A DNA stretch of 64,000 nucleotides, taken from Haloprofundus halophilus (GTDB taxonomy: Archaea; Halobacteriota; Halobacteria; Halobacteriales; Haloferacaceae). Both the position numbers and the translations under genes were made by a program. Of this stretch, positions 43,633-52,081 are shown piece after piece. A model generated the notes under the pieces. It was not told the DNA's origin. It saw only the letters and a list, made by a program, of their open reading frames with translations, and made no database searches. The stretch spans positions 496,001-560,000 of the forward strand of contig NZ_QQRR01000001.1 of assembly GCF_003439925.1 (NCBI RefSeq), written 5' to 3'. Position 1 is the stretch's first letter; each line of letters starts with the position of its first letter.

Positions 43633-43826
43633 CCTCGAATTCGGGAAGTCGACACCGATGCAGATGCGGGCTGCCTCGACGGTCTCGTCACCTCCACAGT
43701 TTCGTCGAACTTCAACGACCCGACGCCCGTGTGAACTGAAATCCGGTCCGATCCCAGAGCCGGCAACGCCGAGCGGGACCGGGACCTGGCTACTGCACCG
43801 CTCTGGACTGTCGCTGGGTCAGCAGC

Positions 43827-44684
43827 CTACGGTGCGAGCGTGAGGCCGTCTTCGGCAACGACTACGTCGCCGTCGAAGACCGACTCGGCATCGCGTTGCA
43901 TTGCGTCGAGGTCGCGGTACGGCATGATGTGCGTGAGAACGAGCGTCTGCACGCCGGCGTCCTGCGCGATCTCACCGGCGTCTGTCGCATCACAGTGATT
44001 GGCGGTCAACGTAGACCTGTCGAGTCCTTCTTCTCCTGCTGCATGCTGTGGCCACACGAACTGCTCGTCCGCGTTCGGGACGCGGTCTTCATCGACTGGG
44101 GCGGTGTTGCAGTCCTGAACGAGGATGTCCGCGCCGTCGGCGAACTCGGCGAGCGACGGGATTTTCCGTGTGTCACCGGAGAAGACGATCGACGACCCCG
44201 TTTCGTGCTCCTCGAACCGGTAGGCGTACGTCTCGACCGAGTGCTCGACTGACACTGCGTCTATCTTCCAGCCGTCCATCTGGCGACTGAACCCGTCCGT
44301 CACGAGTTCGGTTTCGATACCGGAGATGCCGTCCGTCGGGTAGATATCCTTGCGGTACTCGATGTCTTCCGCGTAAACGTCGTACAGCGCGTCGACGAGC
44401 CGGTCGGTGCCGTCCGGGCCGTACACCGTGAGCGATCCACGACCGGCCTCGGTCCAGCTCGTGAAGGCGAAGTGGAAGAACGACGCGTTGTGATCCATGT
44501 GATGGTGAGTGAAAAACAGCGTCTCGATCTCTCCCATATCGACGTCGGCGTCCATCAGGCCGTAGACCGTCTTGGGCCCGCAGTCGACCATCACCGTGTC
44601 GCCTGCGACGTCGATCACGAGGCTCGTGCCGCCACGTTCCGGAATCGGAACAGGACTTCCAGTCCCGACGAGGGTGATCTCCAT
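43827..44684 (-). CDS. MBL-fold metallo-hydrolase, RNase Z/arylsulfatase-like
   Basis: A 285-residue metallo-beta-lactamase-fold protein. The zinc motif is FFTHHHMDHNA (HxHxDH), with further ligands His in VEHSVETYAY, Asp in VFSGDTRKIPSL and the C-terminal LTHIMPYRD. The long insert and N-terminus MEITLVGTGSPVPIPERGGT match the RNase Z-like/arylsulfatase group acting on diverse substrates. Codon bias and base composition are slightly weaker than in neighbouring housekeeping genes. The start at 44684 gives the conserved N-terminus; a GTG at 44699 would add five residues. Confidence 0.83.
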   Translation of the reverse strand: MEITLVGTGSPVPIPERGGTSLVIDVAGDTVMVDCGPKTVYGLMDADVDMGEIETLFFTHHHMDHNASFFHFAFTSWTEAGRGSLTVYGPDGTDRLVDALYDVYAEDIEYRKDIYPTDGISGIETELVTDGFSRQMDGWKIDAVSVEHSVETYAYRFEEHETGSSIVFSGDTRKIPSLAEFADGADILVQDCNTAPVDEDRVPNADEQFVWPQHAAGEEGLDRSTLTANHCDATDAGEIAQDAGVQTLVLTHIMPYRDLDAMQRDAESVFDGDVVVAEDGLTLAP

Positions 44685-45008
44685 GGAAGAGCGTACCACA
44701 GCTTCGCCTTTGTATGTTCGTGCCTCTACCCGACGTGCGGTCCCGTACGCGCTCTAGGCCGAGTCTCCCGACGGAACGTGGCAAGAACGCACTTGTCGCT
44801 AGCCTCCCGAAGAATGAGTAGATGGCTTCGGAGTGAGACGAGGGCACAGGAACTGCAGTCGCGCTCGGAGCCGGAGTAGCAACTGGCCCTGCAACAGATC
44901 AACTACCGATGGAGAGATTTCCCTCGAACTACGCTTCGCCGTCACGGTCGACGACGGACGGTCCAAATAATGAGTCGACTCTGTTCTCCTGCTCGAGGCT
45001 CTCGGGCG
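44685..45008. other. Lower-GC interval with no supported gene
   Basis: In 324 nt there is no frame with haloarchaeal codon use and no RNA gene was recognised. Base composition is visibly closer to half A+T than the flanking core genes. It separates the MBL gene from the frameshifted SnoaL-like gene. Confidence 0.4.
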
Positions 45009-45397
45009 TTACGAACCGTCGACCTCAACCACGTAGGACGTCATCGTCTGGATCTTCGCATCCTTCGCGTGGCTACTGAACTCGTAAACGTCGCAGAAGG
45101 CGTACACCGTGCCGTCGGCGAGGTTCACCGTCCCGTCTACCGACGCGGTCGCTCCGTGCGTGATGACGTGGTCGATGGTCAGCGCCGTCGTGTCGACGTC
45201 GACCATCTCCTCGACGGCGTCGGCGAAGTCGTCTCGTCCGCTGATCTCTCGGTCGCTGACGATGGTCCATTCGACGTCGTCGGTGACTGTATCGAGGAGA
45301 CACTCGACATCGTTTTCGGCGAACGCGACGTTGAACTCCTTGAGGAGCGCCTTCTTTGGGGCGTTTCCGCAGTCCTCCCCGACGTGACCGTCGTCAT
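45009..45397 (-). pseudogene. SnoaL/NTF2-like protein with apparent 1-nt frameshift near its N-terminus
   Basis: The ATG at 45397 overlaps the stop of the VOC gene (ATGA), as a coupled start would. That frame reads MTTVTSG and is then lost. The family sequence continues one frame over as GEDCGNAPKKALLKEFNVAF onward to the end. Adding one G to the GGGG run at 45377-45380 would restore MTTVTSGEDCGNAPKK. The body (VEWTIVSDREISGRDDFADAVEEM) is a SnoaL/NTF2-like cone fold. Either the gene is broken or the assembly has a homopolymer error. The only in-frame start upstream of the break, at 45506, lies inside the VOC gene. Confidence 0.65.
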
Positions 45398-46320
45398 ATT
45401 CGGACGTCCTCGTCGGCCGTGCCGGCGTACGCTTCCTCCAGCGTCTCGATGTCGAGTTTCTGCATCCCGAGCATCGCCTCAGTGACCCGCCCCGCCCTCT
45501 CAACATCCTCGTCTCTCTGGAGTTCGGTAAGGACCGACGGGACGACCTGCCACGAGACGCCGTACCTGTCTTTCAACCAGCCACACCGGCCCTCTTCCCC
45601 GCCGTTCGCGGCGAGTTCGTCCCAGTAGTAGTCGACTTCGTCCTGATCGGAACAGTCGACGAGGAACGAGATCGCCTCGGTGAAGCCGAAGTCGTGGTCC
45701 TGAGCGCTGTCCATCGCTGCGAAATGTTGGTCGCAGAGCGTGAAGTCGGCGAACATCACCGTTCCCTCCTCGTCCGGCGGCTGGTCGGGGCCGTAGCGAG
45801 CCACGTCGTTGACCCCGGCGTCGTCGAACACCGACGCGTAGAACGCCATCGCGTCCTCCGCCTGGCCGCACCGTTCGCCGACGAACATCAGGGACGGAAC
45901 GATCGTTCGGTCCGGAACGTCGTCGGCGTGGATCACCTGCCACGAGACGCCGTAGGCGTCCTCGGTCCAGCCGTACCGGTCGCTGAACGGGTACGAATCG
46001 AGGGGCATCAGCGGTTCGCCACCCCCCGACAGCTCTGCCCAGAGCTCGTCGACTTCCTCCCTCGTCGGACAGTTGACGACGAACGAGATCGCCGGGGTAA
46101 ACTCGAATCGAGGGCTACCGTTGAGCGCGAGGAACGACTGTCCCTCGAGCTCGAACTCGATGGTCAGGATACTGCCTTCCGGTCGGCCCGAAGCCTCCGC
46201 TGACATCTCGTCGTACCGACTGATGGCGCCGACTGACGAGTCGTCGAAGATATTCGTATACCGGTTCACCGCCTCCTCCGCGTCGCCGCCGAACCAGAGG
46301 TTCGGAGTGATCTTCTGCAC
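45394..46320 (-). CDS. Duplicated PhnB-like VOC domain protein
   Basis: A 308-residue protein made of two PhnB-like glyoxalase/VOC modules, each with F/L-W-F or FVGE strand, AEEAVNRYTNIF or AEDAMAFYASVF, and GxxFLALNG/CDQHFAAMDS. It has the paired DRYGWTEDAYGVSWQV/KDRYGVSWQVVPS ends. The first start MQKITPNLWF is typical of the family, so GTG 46320 is chosen; GGGAGG 8-13 nt upstream supports it. A longer frame back to 46425 would overlap the marR stop. PhnB-like proteins have no settled function. It precedes the frameshifted SnoaL gene and follows marR in the same direction. Confidence 0.75.
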   Translation of the reverse strand: MQKITPNLWFGGDAEEAVNRYTNIFDDSSVGAISRYDEMSAEASGRPEGSILTIEFELEGQSFLALNGSPRFEFTPAISFVVNCPTREEVDELWAELSGGGEPLMPLDSYPFSDRYGWTEDAYGVSWQVIHADDVPDRTIVPSLMFVGERCGQAEDAMAFYASVFDDAGVNDVARYGPDQPPDEEGTVMFADFTLCDQHFAAMDSAQDHDFGFTEAISFLVDCSDQDEVDYYWDELAANGGEEGRCGWLKDRYGVSWQVVPSVLTELQRDEDVERAGRVTEAMLGMQKLDIETLEEAYAGTADEDVRI

Positions 46321-46421
46321 GGTCACGCCTCCCGGTATCTCGACGATACGGGGTCGGTCGTTCGCGTTTTCTGCTCGGCTTGACGGTCTATTGGTGGCAT
46401 CGTTGGTCTCCGTTCGTGGTC

Positions 46422-46820
46422 TCACTCCGTCTCCAGTTGCTCCTCGACTTCGTCTTGGGCCTCCTCCCAGGCAGGGTAGGCGCGCTCGATCTTCTCGCGG
46501 CCGGTCGGGGTCAGCTTCAGTTTGCGCATCCGGTCGTCGTCTGACTCTGCCTCGTCGATCCAGCCTTCGTCTTCGAGTCGGTTCGCACTCCGGGTGAGCG
46601 ACGTCCGGTCGAGTCCGAGGAGGTCGGCGAGTTCCCCCAACGGAGTCGGTTCTGTCTGTGCCAACGCAGCGAGGATGGAGAACTGCGTCGCCCGTAGGCC
46701 GTGGGGACGAAGCTTCTCCTCGTAGAGCCGCGTGATTTCACGCGCTCGTTTCCGTGCGGCGAGACAGTGGCAGTTCTTGGTGGCGGAGAGGTCCACGCGG
46801 GTGGTACGCGGCACGTGCAT
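46422..46820 (-). CDS. MarR-family winged-helix transcriptional regulator
   Basis: A 132-residue protein with winged-helix recognition segment LGLDRTSLTRSANRLEDEGW and wing (ESDDDRMRKLKLTPTGREKIE), plus the dimerisation helices of MarR. A cysteine-bearing N-terminal stretch KNCHCLAARKRAREITRLYEE could sense oxidation or metals. It is the first gene of a group with the VOC and SnoaL-like genes and may control them. Start ATG 46820; an upstream GTG at 46826 would add two residues. Confidence 0.82.
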   Translation of the reverse strand: MHVPRTTRVDLSATKNCHCLAARKRAREITRLYEEKLRPHGLRATQFSILAALAQTEPTPLGELADLLGLDRTSLTRSANRLEDEGWIDEAESDDDRMRKLKLTPTGREKIERAYPAWEEAQDEVEEQLETE

Positions 46821-47041
46821 ATACACGTATCTGTCCTGTCGGTTTGGTTCGTGCCGAAACGAGACGAGTTGAAGAGTGTGCGCTCACGATTCGCATCTAC
46901 GGACCGGTGTCTCGCTCAGAGAGTGCTGAAACCGTTCGCGGTCGAACACACCTCCCGCGGATCCTGCGTCGGCCTTCCGAAAATGTACGGCCTATCCCGG
47001 TTGGGCAGAATCGGTATCGCAAAGTGTAGTTTATGGGTCGC

Positions 47042-48181
47042 TCACCGAGCGTCGACGAACCGCTCGATGCGGTCCATCGCCGTCCGCAATTCGTCGAGAC
47101 CGGTCGCGTAGGAGACGCGGAGGTGACCCTCACCGCCGGTGCCGAAGACGCTACCGGGGACGACGGCCACGTCCTCCTGGCGAAGTAGTTCCTCCGCGAA
47201 GCGCTCGTCGTCGCCGCCGCAGCGCGGGAACGCGTAGAACGCGCCGCGGGCCTCGAAGCAGTCCAGCCCCATCTCGTCGAACCGCGAGAGGACGAACCGC
47301 CGGCGGCGGTCGTACTGGTCGCGCATCTCGACTACCTCTTGGTCGCACGACCTGAGCGCTTCCAGTGCGGCGTACTGCGCCGTCGTCGGTGCGGAGAGCA
47401 TCGAGTACTGGTGGATGCGGTTCATCGCTCGAATCGCCTCCGGCGGTCCCATCGCGTAACCGAGCCGCAGTCCCGTCATCGCGTAGGCTTTCGAGAAACC
47501 GTTGAACACTACGGTTCGCTCGCGCATCCCGGGGAGCGTCGCGATGGAGGCGTGCTCGCCCTCGTACGTGAGCGCGGCGTAGATCTCGTCCGAGAGTACC
47601 ATCAGGTCGTGGTCGACGGCGAACTCCGCCACTTCGGCGAGTTCGGAGCGACTCATCGTCGCCCCGGTCGGATTGTTCGGATAGCAGAGTATCAACTGCT
47701 CGGCGTCCTCCGCCCCCGCGTTCGTCAGGTCCTCGTAGGTGAGCGCGAAGTCGTTCTCGACCCGCGTCGGCACGGCCAGCGGCTCACCGCCGGCGAAGAC
47801 GACGCCCGGAACGTACGAGATGTACGACGGTTGAGGGACGGCCACGCGGTCGCCGGGGTCGACGAACGCCCGCATCGCCACGTCGAGCGCCTCGCTCGCG
47901 CCGGTCGTCACGAGAATCTCCTCGTCGGGGTCGTAGTCGAGGTCGTACCGCCGAACGTGGTCGGCTATCTCCGTCCGCAGTTCTCGCATGCCGCGGTTCG
48001 CCGTGTACGAGGTTCGCCCGCGTTCGAGCGAGTCGATGGCGGCCGTTCTGGCGGCCCACGGCGCGCTGAAGTCCGGTTCGCCGACGCCCAGCGAGATGAC
48101 CTCCTCCTTCTCCTCGGCGAGTTCGAAGAAGCGCCGAATCCCCGACGGCGGGACGCGTTCGACGCGGTCGGCGATTCTCAT
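47042..48181 (-). CDS. Class I PLP-dependent aminotransferase
   Basis: A 379-residue aspartate-aminotransferase-fold enzyme. Landmarks are LGVGEPDFSAPW, TTGASEALDVAMRAF, CYPNNPTGATMSRSEL, the aldimine lysine in NGFSKAYAMTGLRLGY and the carboxylate-binding Arg in HLRVSYATG. This matches haloarchaeal alanine/aspartate-type aminotransferases. Its start overlaps the stop of the preceding Lrp gene by 4 nt, so the two form a transcription unit and the Lrp likely regulates it. Specific amino acid unknown. Confidence 0.86.
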   Translation of the reverse strand: MRIADRVERVPPSGIRRFFELAEEKEEVISLGVGEPDFSAPWAARTAAIDSLERGRTSYTANRGMRELRTEIADHVRRYDLDYDPDEEILVTTGASEALDVAMRAFVDPGDRVAVPQPSYISYVPGVVFAGGEPLAVPTRVENDFALTYEDLTNAGAEDAEQLILCYPNNPTGATMSRSELAEVAEFAVDHDLMVLSDEIYAALTYEGEHASIATLPGMRERTVVFNGFSKAYAMTGLRLGYAMGPPEAIRAMNRIHQYSMLSAPTTAQYAALEALRSCDQEVVEMRDQYDRRRRFVLSRFDEMGLDCFEARGAFYAFPRCGGDDERFAEELLRQEDVAVVPGSVFGTGGEGHLRVSYATGLDELRTAMDRIERFVDAR

Positions 48182-48672
48182 GGCGAGATCGAGAGGCGGT
48201 CGTCGTCGTCTCGGTCGCCGAAGACGATGCCGCGGTCCTTGTACGTCTCCATCACGAAGTGCGTCACCGTCTGCGTCACCTCGGGGATGGGCGCGATCTG
48301 CTCGGAGATGAACTGCGAGACGTCGTGCATCGACTCGCCCTCCACGAGGATTGCGAAGTCGTAGTCGCCCGAGAACAGCCGCAACGACGACACCTGCGGG
48401 AACTTCACGATACGGCGAGCGATGTCCTCGTAGCCCGTCTCACGGTCGAGTTCGACGTTGAGTTCGACCTCCGCCTGAACGTGTTCGTCGTCGTCGGCCA
48501 ACTGTTGCCAATCGACCACCGCCTGATACCCCCTGACGACGCCATCGTCTTCGAGTTCGGTGATCGTTTCCTCGACTGTCGCCTCGTCGAGACCGGTCTG
48601 TCGCGCAATGTCGGTCGTGCTCTCCCGAGCGTTCGACAGCAGAAGGTCGAGAATCTTCCGTCGCTGGTCCAT
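48178..48672 (-). CDS. Lrp/AsnC family transcriptional regulator (with aminotransferase)
   Basis: A 164-residue regulator with winged helix (RRKILDLLLSNARESTTDIARQTG and DEATVEETITELEDDGVV) and AsnC/RAM domain (LRLFSGDYDFAILVEGESM). The C-terminal tail is acidic. It is upstream of and overlaps the aminotransferase by 4 nt, in the same operon, suggesting coordinated control by an amino acid ligand. A TATA-like element (CCTTACATC, minus strand) is about 26-34 nt before its start. Confidence 0.88.
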   Translation of the reverse strand: MDQRRKILDLLLSNARESTTDIARQTGLDEATVEETITELEDDGVVRGYQAVVDWQQLADDDEHVQAEVELNVELDRETGYEDIARRIVKFPQVSSLRLFSGDYDFAILVEGESMHDVSQFISEQIAPIPEVTQTVTHFVMETYKDRGIVFGDRDDDDRLSISP

Positions 48673-49122
48673 ACGGCCTCGTTATCGCCATCGATGTAAG
48701 GGTTTACGCCCGACGCAATAAACCGAATAGCGCGATACGGACTTTGGGTGTCCTCTCGCAACAGCTGGTGAGACAGCAACGAAAGTCGGTCGGGTACAGT
48801 GTCTAAGCCGAATCGCGCGCATGGTTCTAAGACGAACGTTTCCGCGAGAGTTCGCACGCGACCGTTACCGTTGAGGCCGAAATCCTGCGGCCGCGTCGGT
48901 TCGGGTCGCTATCATCCGAGAAGGCCGCCTTCGACGGTGATTCGAGTCGGCCCACATATCACGCCGGAGGACGCCCGTCGCTCGCGCCGCCGGTCTTGTG
49001 AAGTCTCGACCGAGCGGTGAGGCCGCGAAACCGCAGTATTGAGGTGGTGTTGGCGGCCGGACTGCACCACCGCGCTGAGGCTATCCGTCCGTGCGACCTA
49101 CTGACTCGACAGGTGGTACACG
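48673..49122. other. Gene-free interval between the Lrp operon and a membrane protein gene
   Basis: No convincing gene or RNA gene was seen in 450 nt. The right part before ATG 49123 includes AGGTGG, a weak SD. The left part includes the minus-strand promoter of the Lrp gene. Short frames here have poor codon bias. Confidence 0.4.
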
Positions 49123-49626
49123 ATGGCACAAGCATACCCCTCTCGGATGCCGACCGAGACAGGCTCTCGGGTCTGGACCGCGTCGGCGTTGGCGGGACTC
49201 GTCGCCGGAATTGCGATGGGTCTCGTCATGCAGTTCGTCATGAACGCGATGCCTCTCATCGGGGCGCTCGTCGGGCAACCGACCGTCGTCGGCGGGTGGG
49301 TTCTCCACCTCGTCATCAGCGTCGTCTTCGCGCTCACGTTCGCGGCGATAATCACGCGCACGTCGCTGTCACGCTACGGTCGAACGACGCTCGGCACGGT
49401 CGGCCTCGGACTCGCCTACGGTGCGGTCCTCACCGTCGTCGCCGGCTGGTTCGCGCTGCCCATCTGGGCGAACGCGGTCGGCGCGGGACCACTCCCCGTC
49501 CCGCTGGTGGTTCCGATGGGCGTGGTCACGCACCTGCTGTACGGTCTCGTCCTCGGCGGCGTCTACGCGTACGCCCGCGGGACGACCGAGTCGGAACCGA
49601 CCGAGGAGACGAACGCTCCCGCCTGA
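49123..49626 (+). CDS. Small membrane protein, four-helix type
   Basis: A 167-residue protein with four or five hydrophobic segments (ALAGLVAGIAMGLVMQFV, GWVLHLVISVVFALTFAAII, GTVGLGLAYGAVLTVVAGWF, VPMGVVTHLLYGLVLGGVYA). The repeated small-residue helix pattern and conserved histidines (HLVIS, THLLYG) match a haloarchaeal family sometimes mislabelled as histidine kinase; no kinase motifs exist here. An SD-like AGGTGG precedes the ATG. Confidence 0.65.
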   Translation: MAQAYPSRMPTETGSRVWTASALAGLVAGIAMGLVMQFVMNAMPLIGALVGQPTVVGGWVLHLVISVVFALTFAAIITRTSLSRYGRTTLGTVGLGLAYGAVLTVVAGWFALPIWANAVGAGPLPVPLVVPMGVVTHLLYGLVLGGVYAYARGTTESEPTEETNAPA

Positions 49627-49676
49627 GCGTCGGACCCTGAACGTCGGACTCTCTTTTTCGGACGCGATCGAACCGC

Positions 49677-49871
49677 TCAGGCGACCCACCCGTCGCCGAC
49701 GAGTTCGCCGACCAGTTCCTCCCAGTCGTCGAACTCGACCGAACAGTGCGGGCTCTGCGAGAGATGTGCCGGGAAGGCGTCGACGCCGTCGTCGAGCGTC
49801 GACAGACAGAACGGACAGCGAGACGGGTCCGCCCACGCGCGCGTCAGATACGAGATGTGCGGAGTGTACAC
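49677..49871 (-). CDS. Small zinc-binding protein
   Basis: A 64-residue protein with CPFC at residues 19-22 and a downstream H/C pair (AHLSQSPHCSVEF), a compact zinc-finger arrangement resembling DUF7501-like haloarchaeal proteins. It starts with GTG 49871. The acidic C-terminus FDDWEELVGELVGDGW is typical. It lies downstream of, and on the opposite strand from, the membrane protein. Confidence 0.55.
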   Translation of the reverse strand: MYTPHISYLTRAWADPSRCPFCLSTLDDGVDAFPAHLSQSPHCSVEFDDWEELVGELVGDGWVA

Positions 49872-49956
49872 GGTAGCGACACGACAGCCCCGGGGTAGTT
49901 ATACTCCGACGGTTCGCATCGAAACGTTATACCGCCCCTAGCGACCCTTCTACAGC

Positions 49957-50382
49957 ATGAACTATCTCCCGTGGGCGCTTCTGGCGCTGGTGACGTACAC
50001 GCTCGTCGCACCGCTGATGAACTTCGCGACGACCGGGGATTCCGCGGTCCCGAGCAACGTCGCGACGCTGATGTCGAACACGATTCTCGTTCTCGTCACG
50101 CTCGGTCTCGTCGCGTTCACGAACGAGAACGCGGTCAACTACATCACCCATCCGAAGTCGCCGTACATCTACGCCGCCGGTCTCTGTCTCTCCATCGGCA
50201 TCCTCTCGTACTACCGGGCGCTCTCCCTGGGACAGGTGAGCGTCGTCACCCCCGTCTTCGGCATGTTCCTCGTGACGAGTTCGATACTCGGAATCGTCTT
50301 CCTCAACGAGTCGTTCACCGCCCGGAAGGCCGCCGGTATCGCTCTCGCGGTCGTCGCCGTCTACCTCGTCACCGTCGAGTGA
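49957..50382 (+). CDS. Single-repeat EamA/DMT-superfamily transporter
   Basis: A 141-residue protein with four hydrophobic helices forming one EamA repeat (WALLALVTYTLVAPLM, GQVSVVTPVFGMFLVTSSILGIVFLNESFTARKAAGIALAVV). Half-length EamA proteins act as dimers like EmrE. A TATA-like ACGTTATACC is about 24-35 nt upstream. Transported molecule unknown. Confidence 0.78.
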   Translation: MNYLPWALLALVTYTLVAPLMNFATTGDSAVPSNVATLMSNTILVLVTLGLVAFTNENAVNYITHPKSPYIYAAGLCLSIGILSYYRALSLGQVSVVTPVFGMFLVTSSILGIVFLNESFTARKAAGIALAVVAVYLVTVE

Positions 50383-50448
50383 GTCGGCCCCTCGCTCTCC
50401 GGACGCGACAGAACCGGTACGGTGGGCGCTCTCTTCGGTGACTCAGTG

Positions 50449-50495
50449 TAGCTATCCGTATAGATAGCCGGATAGATACCCAGATAGCTATTCGA
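50449..50495. repeat. Short inverted and 12-bp direct repeats
   Basis: TAGCTATC at 50449-50456 is inverted as GATAGCTA at 50483-50490. Between them, units starting ATAG recur every 12 nt at 50460, 50472 and 50484. The stretch lies downstream of the EamA gene and before the convergent RNA-binding protein gene, where a hairpin terminator or protein-binding site would fit. Confidence 0.55.
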
Positions 50496-50596
50496 ATTGC
50501 CGTCGGGGAACGCGGACCGATGAGGTCCCGGCGGAGTCGACCAACGCCGTCGAAAAGTGCCGTGTGGACGAGGGGTGAGCGTCGCGCTCGTCTCGG

Positions 50597-51028
50597 CTAC
50601 GCCCTCGCGGTTTCGAGTGCGTTCCGCGCGTTCTCGATGGCCGCGTCGCGTTTTGCGGGATACGCTTCGACTTTCGCCCGGAGCGTGATTCCCTCGCCGA
50701 GGCGGACTTCACCTCTGAACGCCGCCTGTTTGTCGAGTCGGACGAAAAACGAGCAGTTGTCGTCGACTCTGTCGTCCAGTTCCGCCAGGAGGCGGTCGAG
50801 TTCGTCCAGTTCGCTCAGCTGTGAGAGGACGTGCCTGAGGTCGTCGGCGTTCTCGACGCGCGCCGAGAGAACGACGATACGGTCGCCGTGATACCCTTTG
50901 TTCTCGACGCGCTCGACTTCGAACTCTTCGGGGAGGAACGTCCGGAGCGCCTCCTCGACTCGCTTTTCGTCCTCGGTCGCGTAGCAGAAGCTCCGAACGT
51001 CGATGTAGTGAAACGGAACGCTGGCCAT
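50597..51028 (-). CDS. RNA-binding protein of COG1325 (exosome-associated) family
   Basis: A 143-residue protein of the archaeal COG1325 RNA-binding family, with FHYIDVRSFCYATEDEKRVEEAL at the N-terminus and the segment VRLDKQAAFRGEVRLGEGITLRAKVEAYP in the C-terminal part. It is about the usual size. Such genes commonly sit near RNA-processing genes, and the protein is thought to act with the exosome, but no exosome genes are in this window. Confidence 0.8.
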   Translation of the reverse strand: MASVPFHYIDVRSFCYATEDEKRVEEALRTFLPEEFEVERVENKGYHGDRIVVLSARVENADDLRHVLSQLSELDELDRLLAELDDRVDDNCSFFVRLDKQAAFRGEVRLGEGITLRAKVEAYPAKRDAAIENARNALETARA

Positions 51029-51059
51029 GGACGGGGTACTCGGGGAACCGAAAAAAGCC

Positions 51060-51278
51060 CTACTCCTCGTCGGCGTCAGTGTCGGTGTCGGCGTCGCTCT
51101 CCTCGGTCGCCTCCAACGAGTCGGCGGAGACGCCCGTCTCCTGGCCGTCCTCGAAGCTCACCGTGTACGTCGCCTCGCCGAACATCGTCTCCATCACCTG
51201 CGTGACGGTACCGACGTCGCCGTCGAACTCGCTGTGTTTGTCGTGGAACACCACGCGGTCGTCTTTTTCGAAGCTCAT
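51060..51278 (-). CDS. Small KOW/SH3-like domain protein
   Basis: A 72-residue protein. Residues 1-50 form a short beta barrel motif (DDRVVFHDKHSEFDGDVGTV, YTVSFEDGQETGVSADSL) typical of DUF1918/KOW-like domains; the last 20 are an acidic tail. Start at ATG 51278. It follows the RNA-binding protein gene on the same strand by 31 nt. Function unknown. Confidence 0.7.
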   Translation of the reverse strand: MSFEKDDRVVFHDKHSEFDGDVGTVTQVMETMFGEATYTVSFEDGQETGVSADSLEATEESDADTDTDADEE

Positions 51279-51387
51279 ACCCTCCGTTCCCGTCGATGGC
51301 GTAAAAGGACGATGGTTCGACGCCCGTCGGTCGAGCGCCGCCGCGCGGACCGGCAGGCGTTTCACCGGCCGCGACCCCTCCGAAGAC

Positions 51388-51594
51388 GTGTCTCTCGTCA
51401 GCGTCAGTTGCCCCGCCTGCGGCGCGTCGGTGTACGTCTCGCTTCCCGCCGGTCGTCGGTTCGTGACGGCCGAACCCGGCGAGGGGGTCGGAGACGGCGA
51501 AGAACGCACGGACCTGGAGACGACGACGGCGACGTGTTCGGCGTGCGACGCCTCGTTTCCGGTGATACACGGCGGTGGCTCCGGCGAACGATAG
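51388..51594 (+). CDS. Small zinc-ribbon protein
   Basis: A 68-residue frame starting GTG 51388. Two CxxC pairs are seen: SCPACGASVYV and TCSACDASFPV, about 35 residues apart, forming a zinc ribbon. The loop is acidic with Gly-rich text. It sits between divergent and convergent neighbours with no clear operon. No paralogue in this window. Confidence 0.5.
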   Translation: MSLVSVSCPACGASVYVSLPAGRRFVTAEPGEGVGDGEERTDLETTTATCSACDASFPVIHGGGSGER

Positions 51595-51709
51595 CGAACG
51601 GGCGACCGGCGTCGGACGCACCCCGCGGTCGGGCAGCCGCGCTCCGGCCTCGTTCGACCGCGGTCGGTACGCAGCGCACGGTCCCGGTGGACGTCCTCGT
51701 ATTCGAAAC

Positions 51710-52081
51710 TCAGGTGACGACCGCGTAGACGAACAGGAACCCGAAGTAGAGGACGACCAGTGCACCGAGCGAGATGAGGCGGAATCGCTTGAGGTCGGCT
51801 TCCTCGGCGGCGTAGGCGTCCCGGTACGCTTCGACTTCGGCCGCGGAGAGCGCGTCGGCGTGGTTCAGTCCGCGGTGGAGTGCGAGATGCCGCTCCTCGA
51901 CGAACGGGTCGCCGCAGTGGCGACAGCGGAAAGCGGCTTCGCCGTCGTCGACGCGCCGTCGGCCCGCTGCGTGGGGGACGTCGCTACTACTCGACGGCTC
52001 GGTGTTCGGCGCGCCGCTGTCGTCGCGGTCTTCGCGGTCTTCGGTTCGGTCGGGTCGCGGCGTCGAGTTCGAGTCGGTCAT
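51710..52081 (-). CDS. Zinc-finger protein with C-terminal membrane helix
   Basis: A 123-residue protein: a disordered acidic N-terminus, a C2H2 finger (FRCRHCGDPFVEERHLALHRGLNH, split here for length: RCRHC and HLALHRGLNH), and a C-terminal transmembrane helix (LISLGALVVLYFGFLFVYAV). Its ATG overlaps the stop of the upstream 501-residue membrane protein gene by 4 nt, so they are coupled. It probably acts with that membrane protein near the respiratory oxidase gene. Confidence 0.72.
   Translation of the reverse strand: MTDSNSTPRPDRTEDREDRDDSGAPNTEPSSSSDVPHAAGRRRVDDGEAAFRCRHCGDPFVEERHLALHRGLNHADALSAAEVEAYRDAYAAEEADLKRFRLISLGALVVLYFGFLFVYAVVT

Noticed and set aside
49123-49626. Histidine kinase label for the membrane protein
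   Set aside because: No H-box, N-box or ATP-binding motifs; only membrane helices are present.
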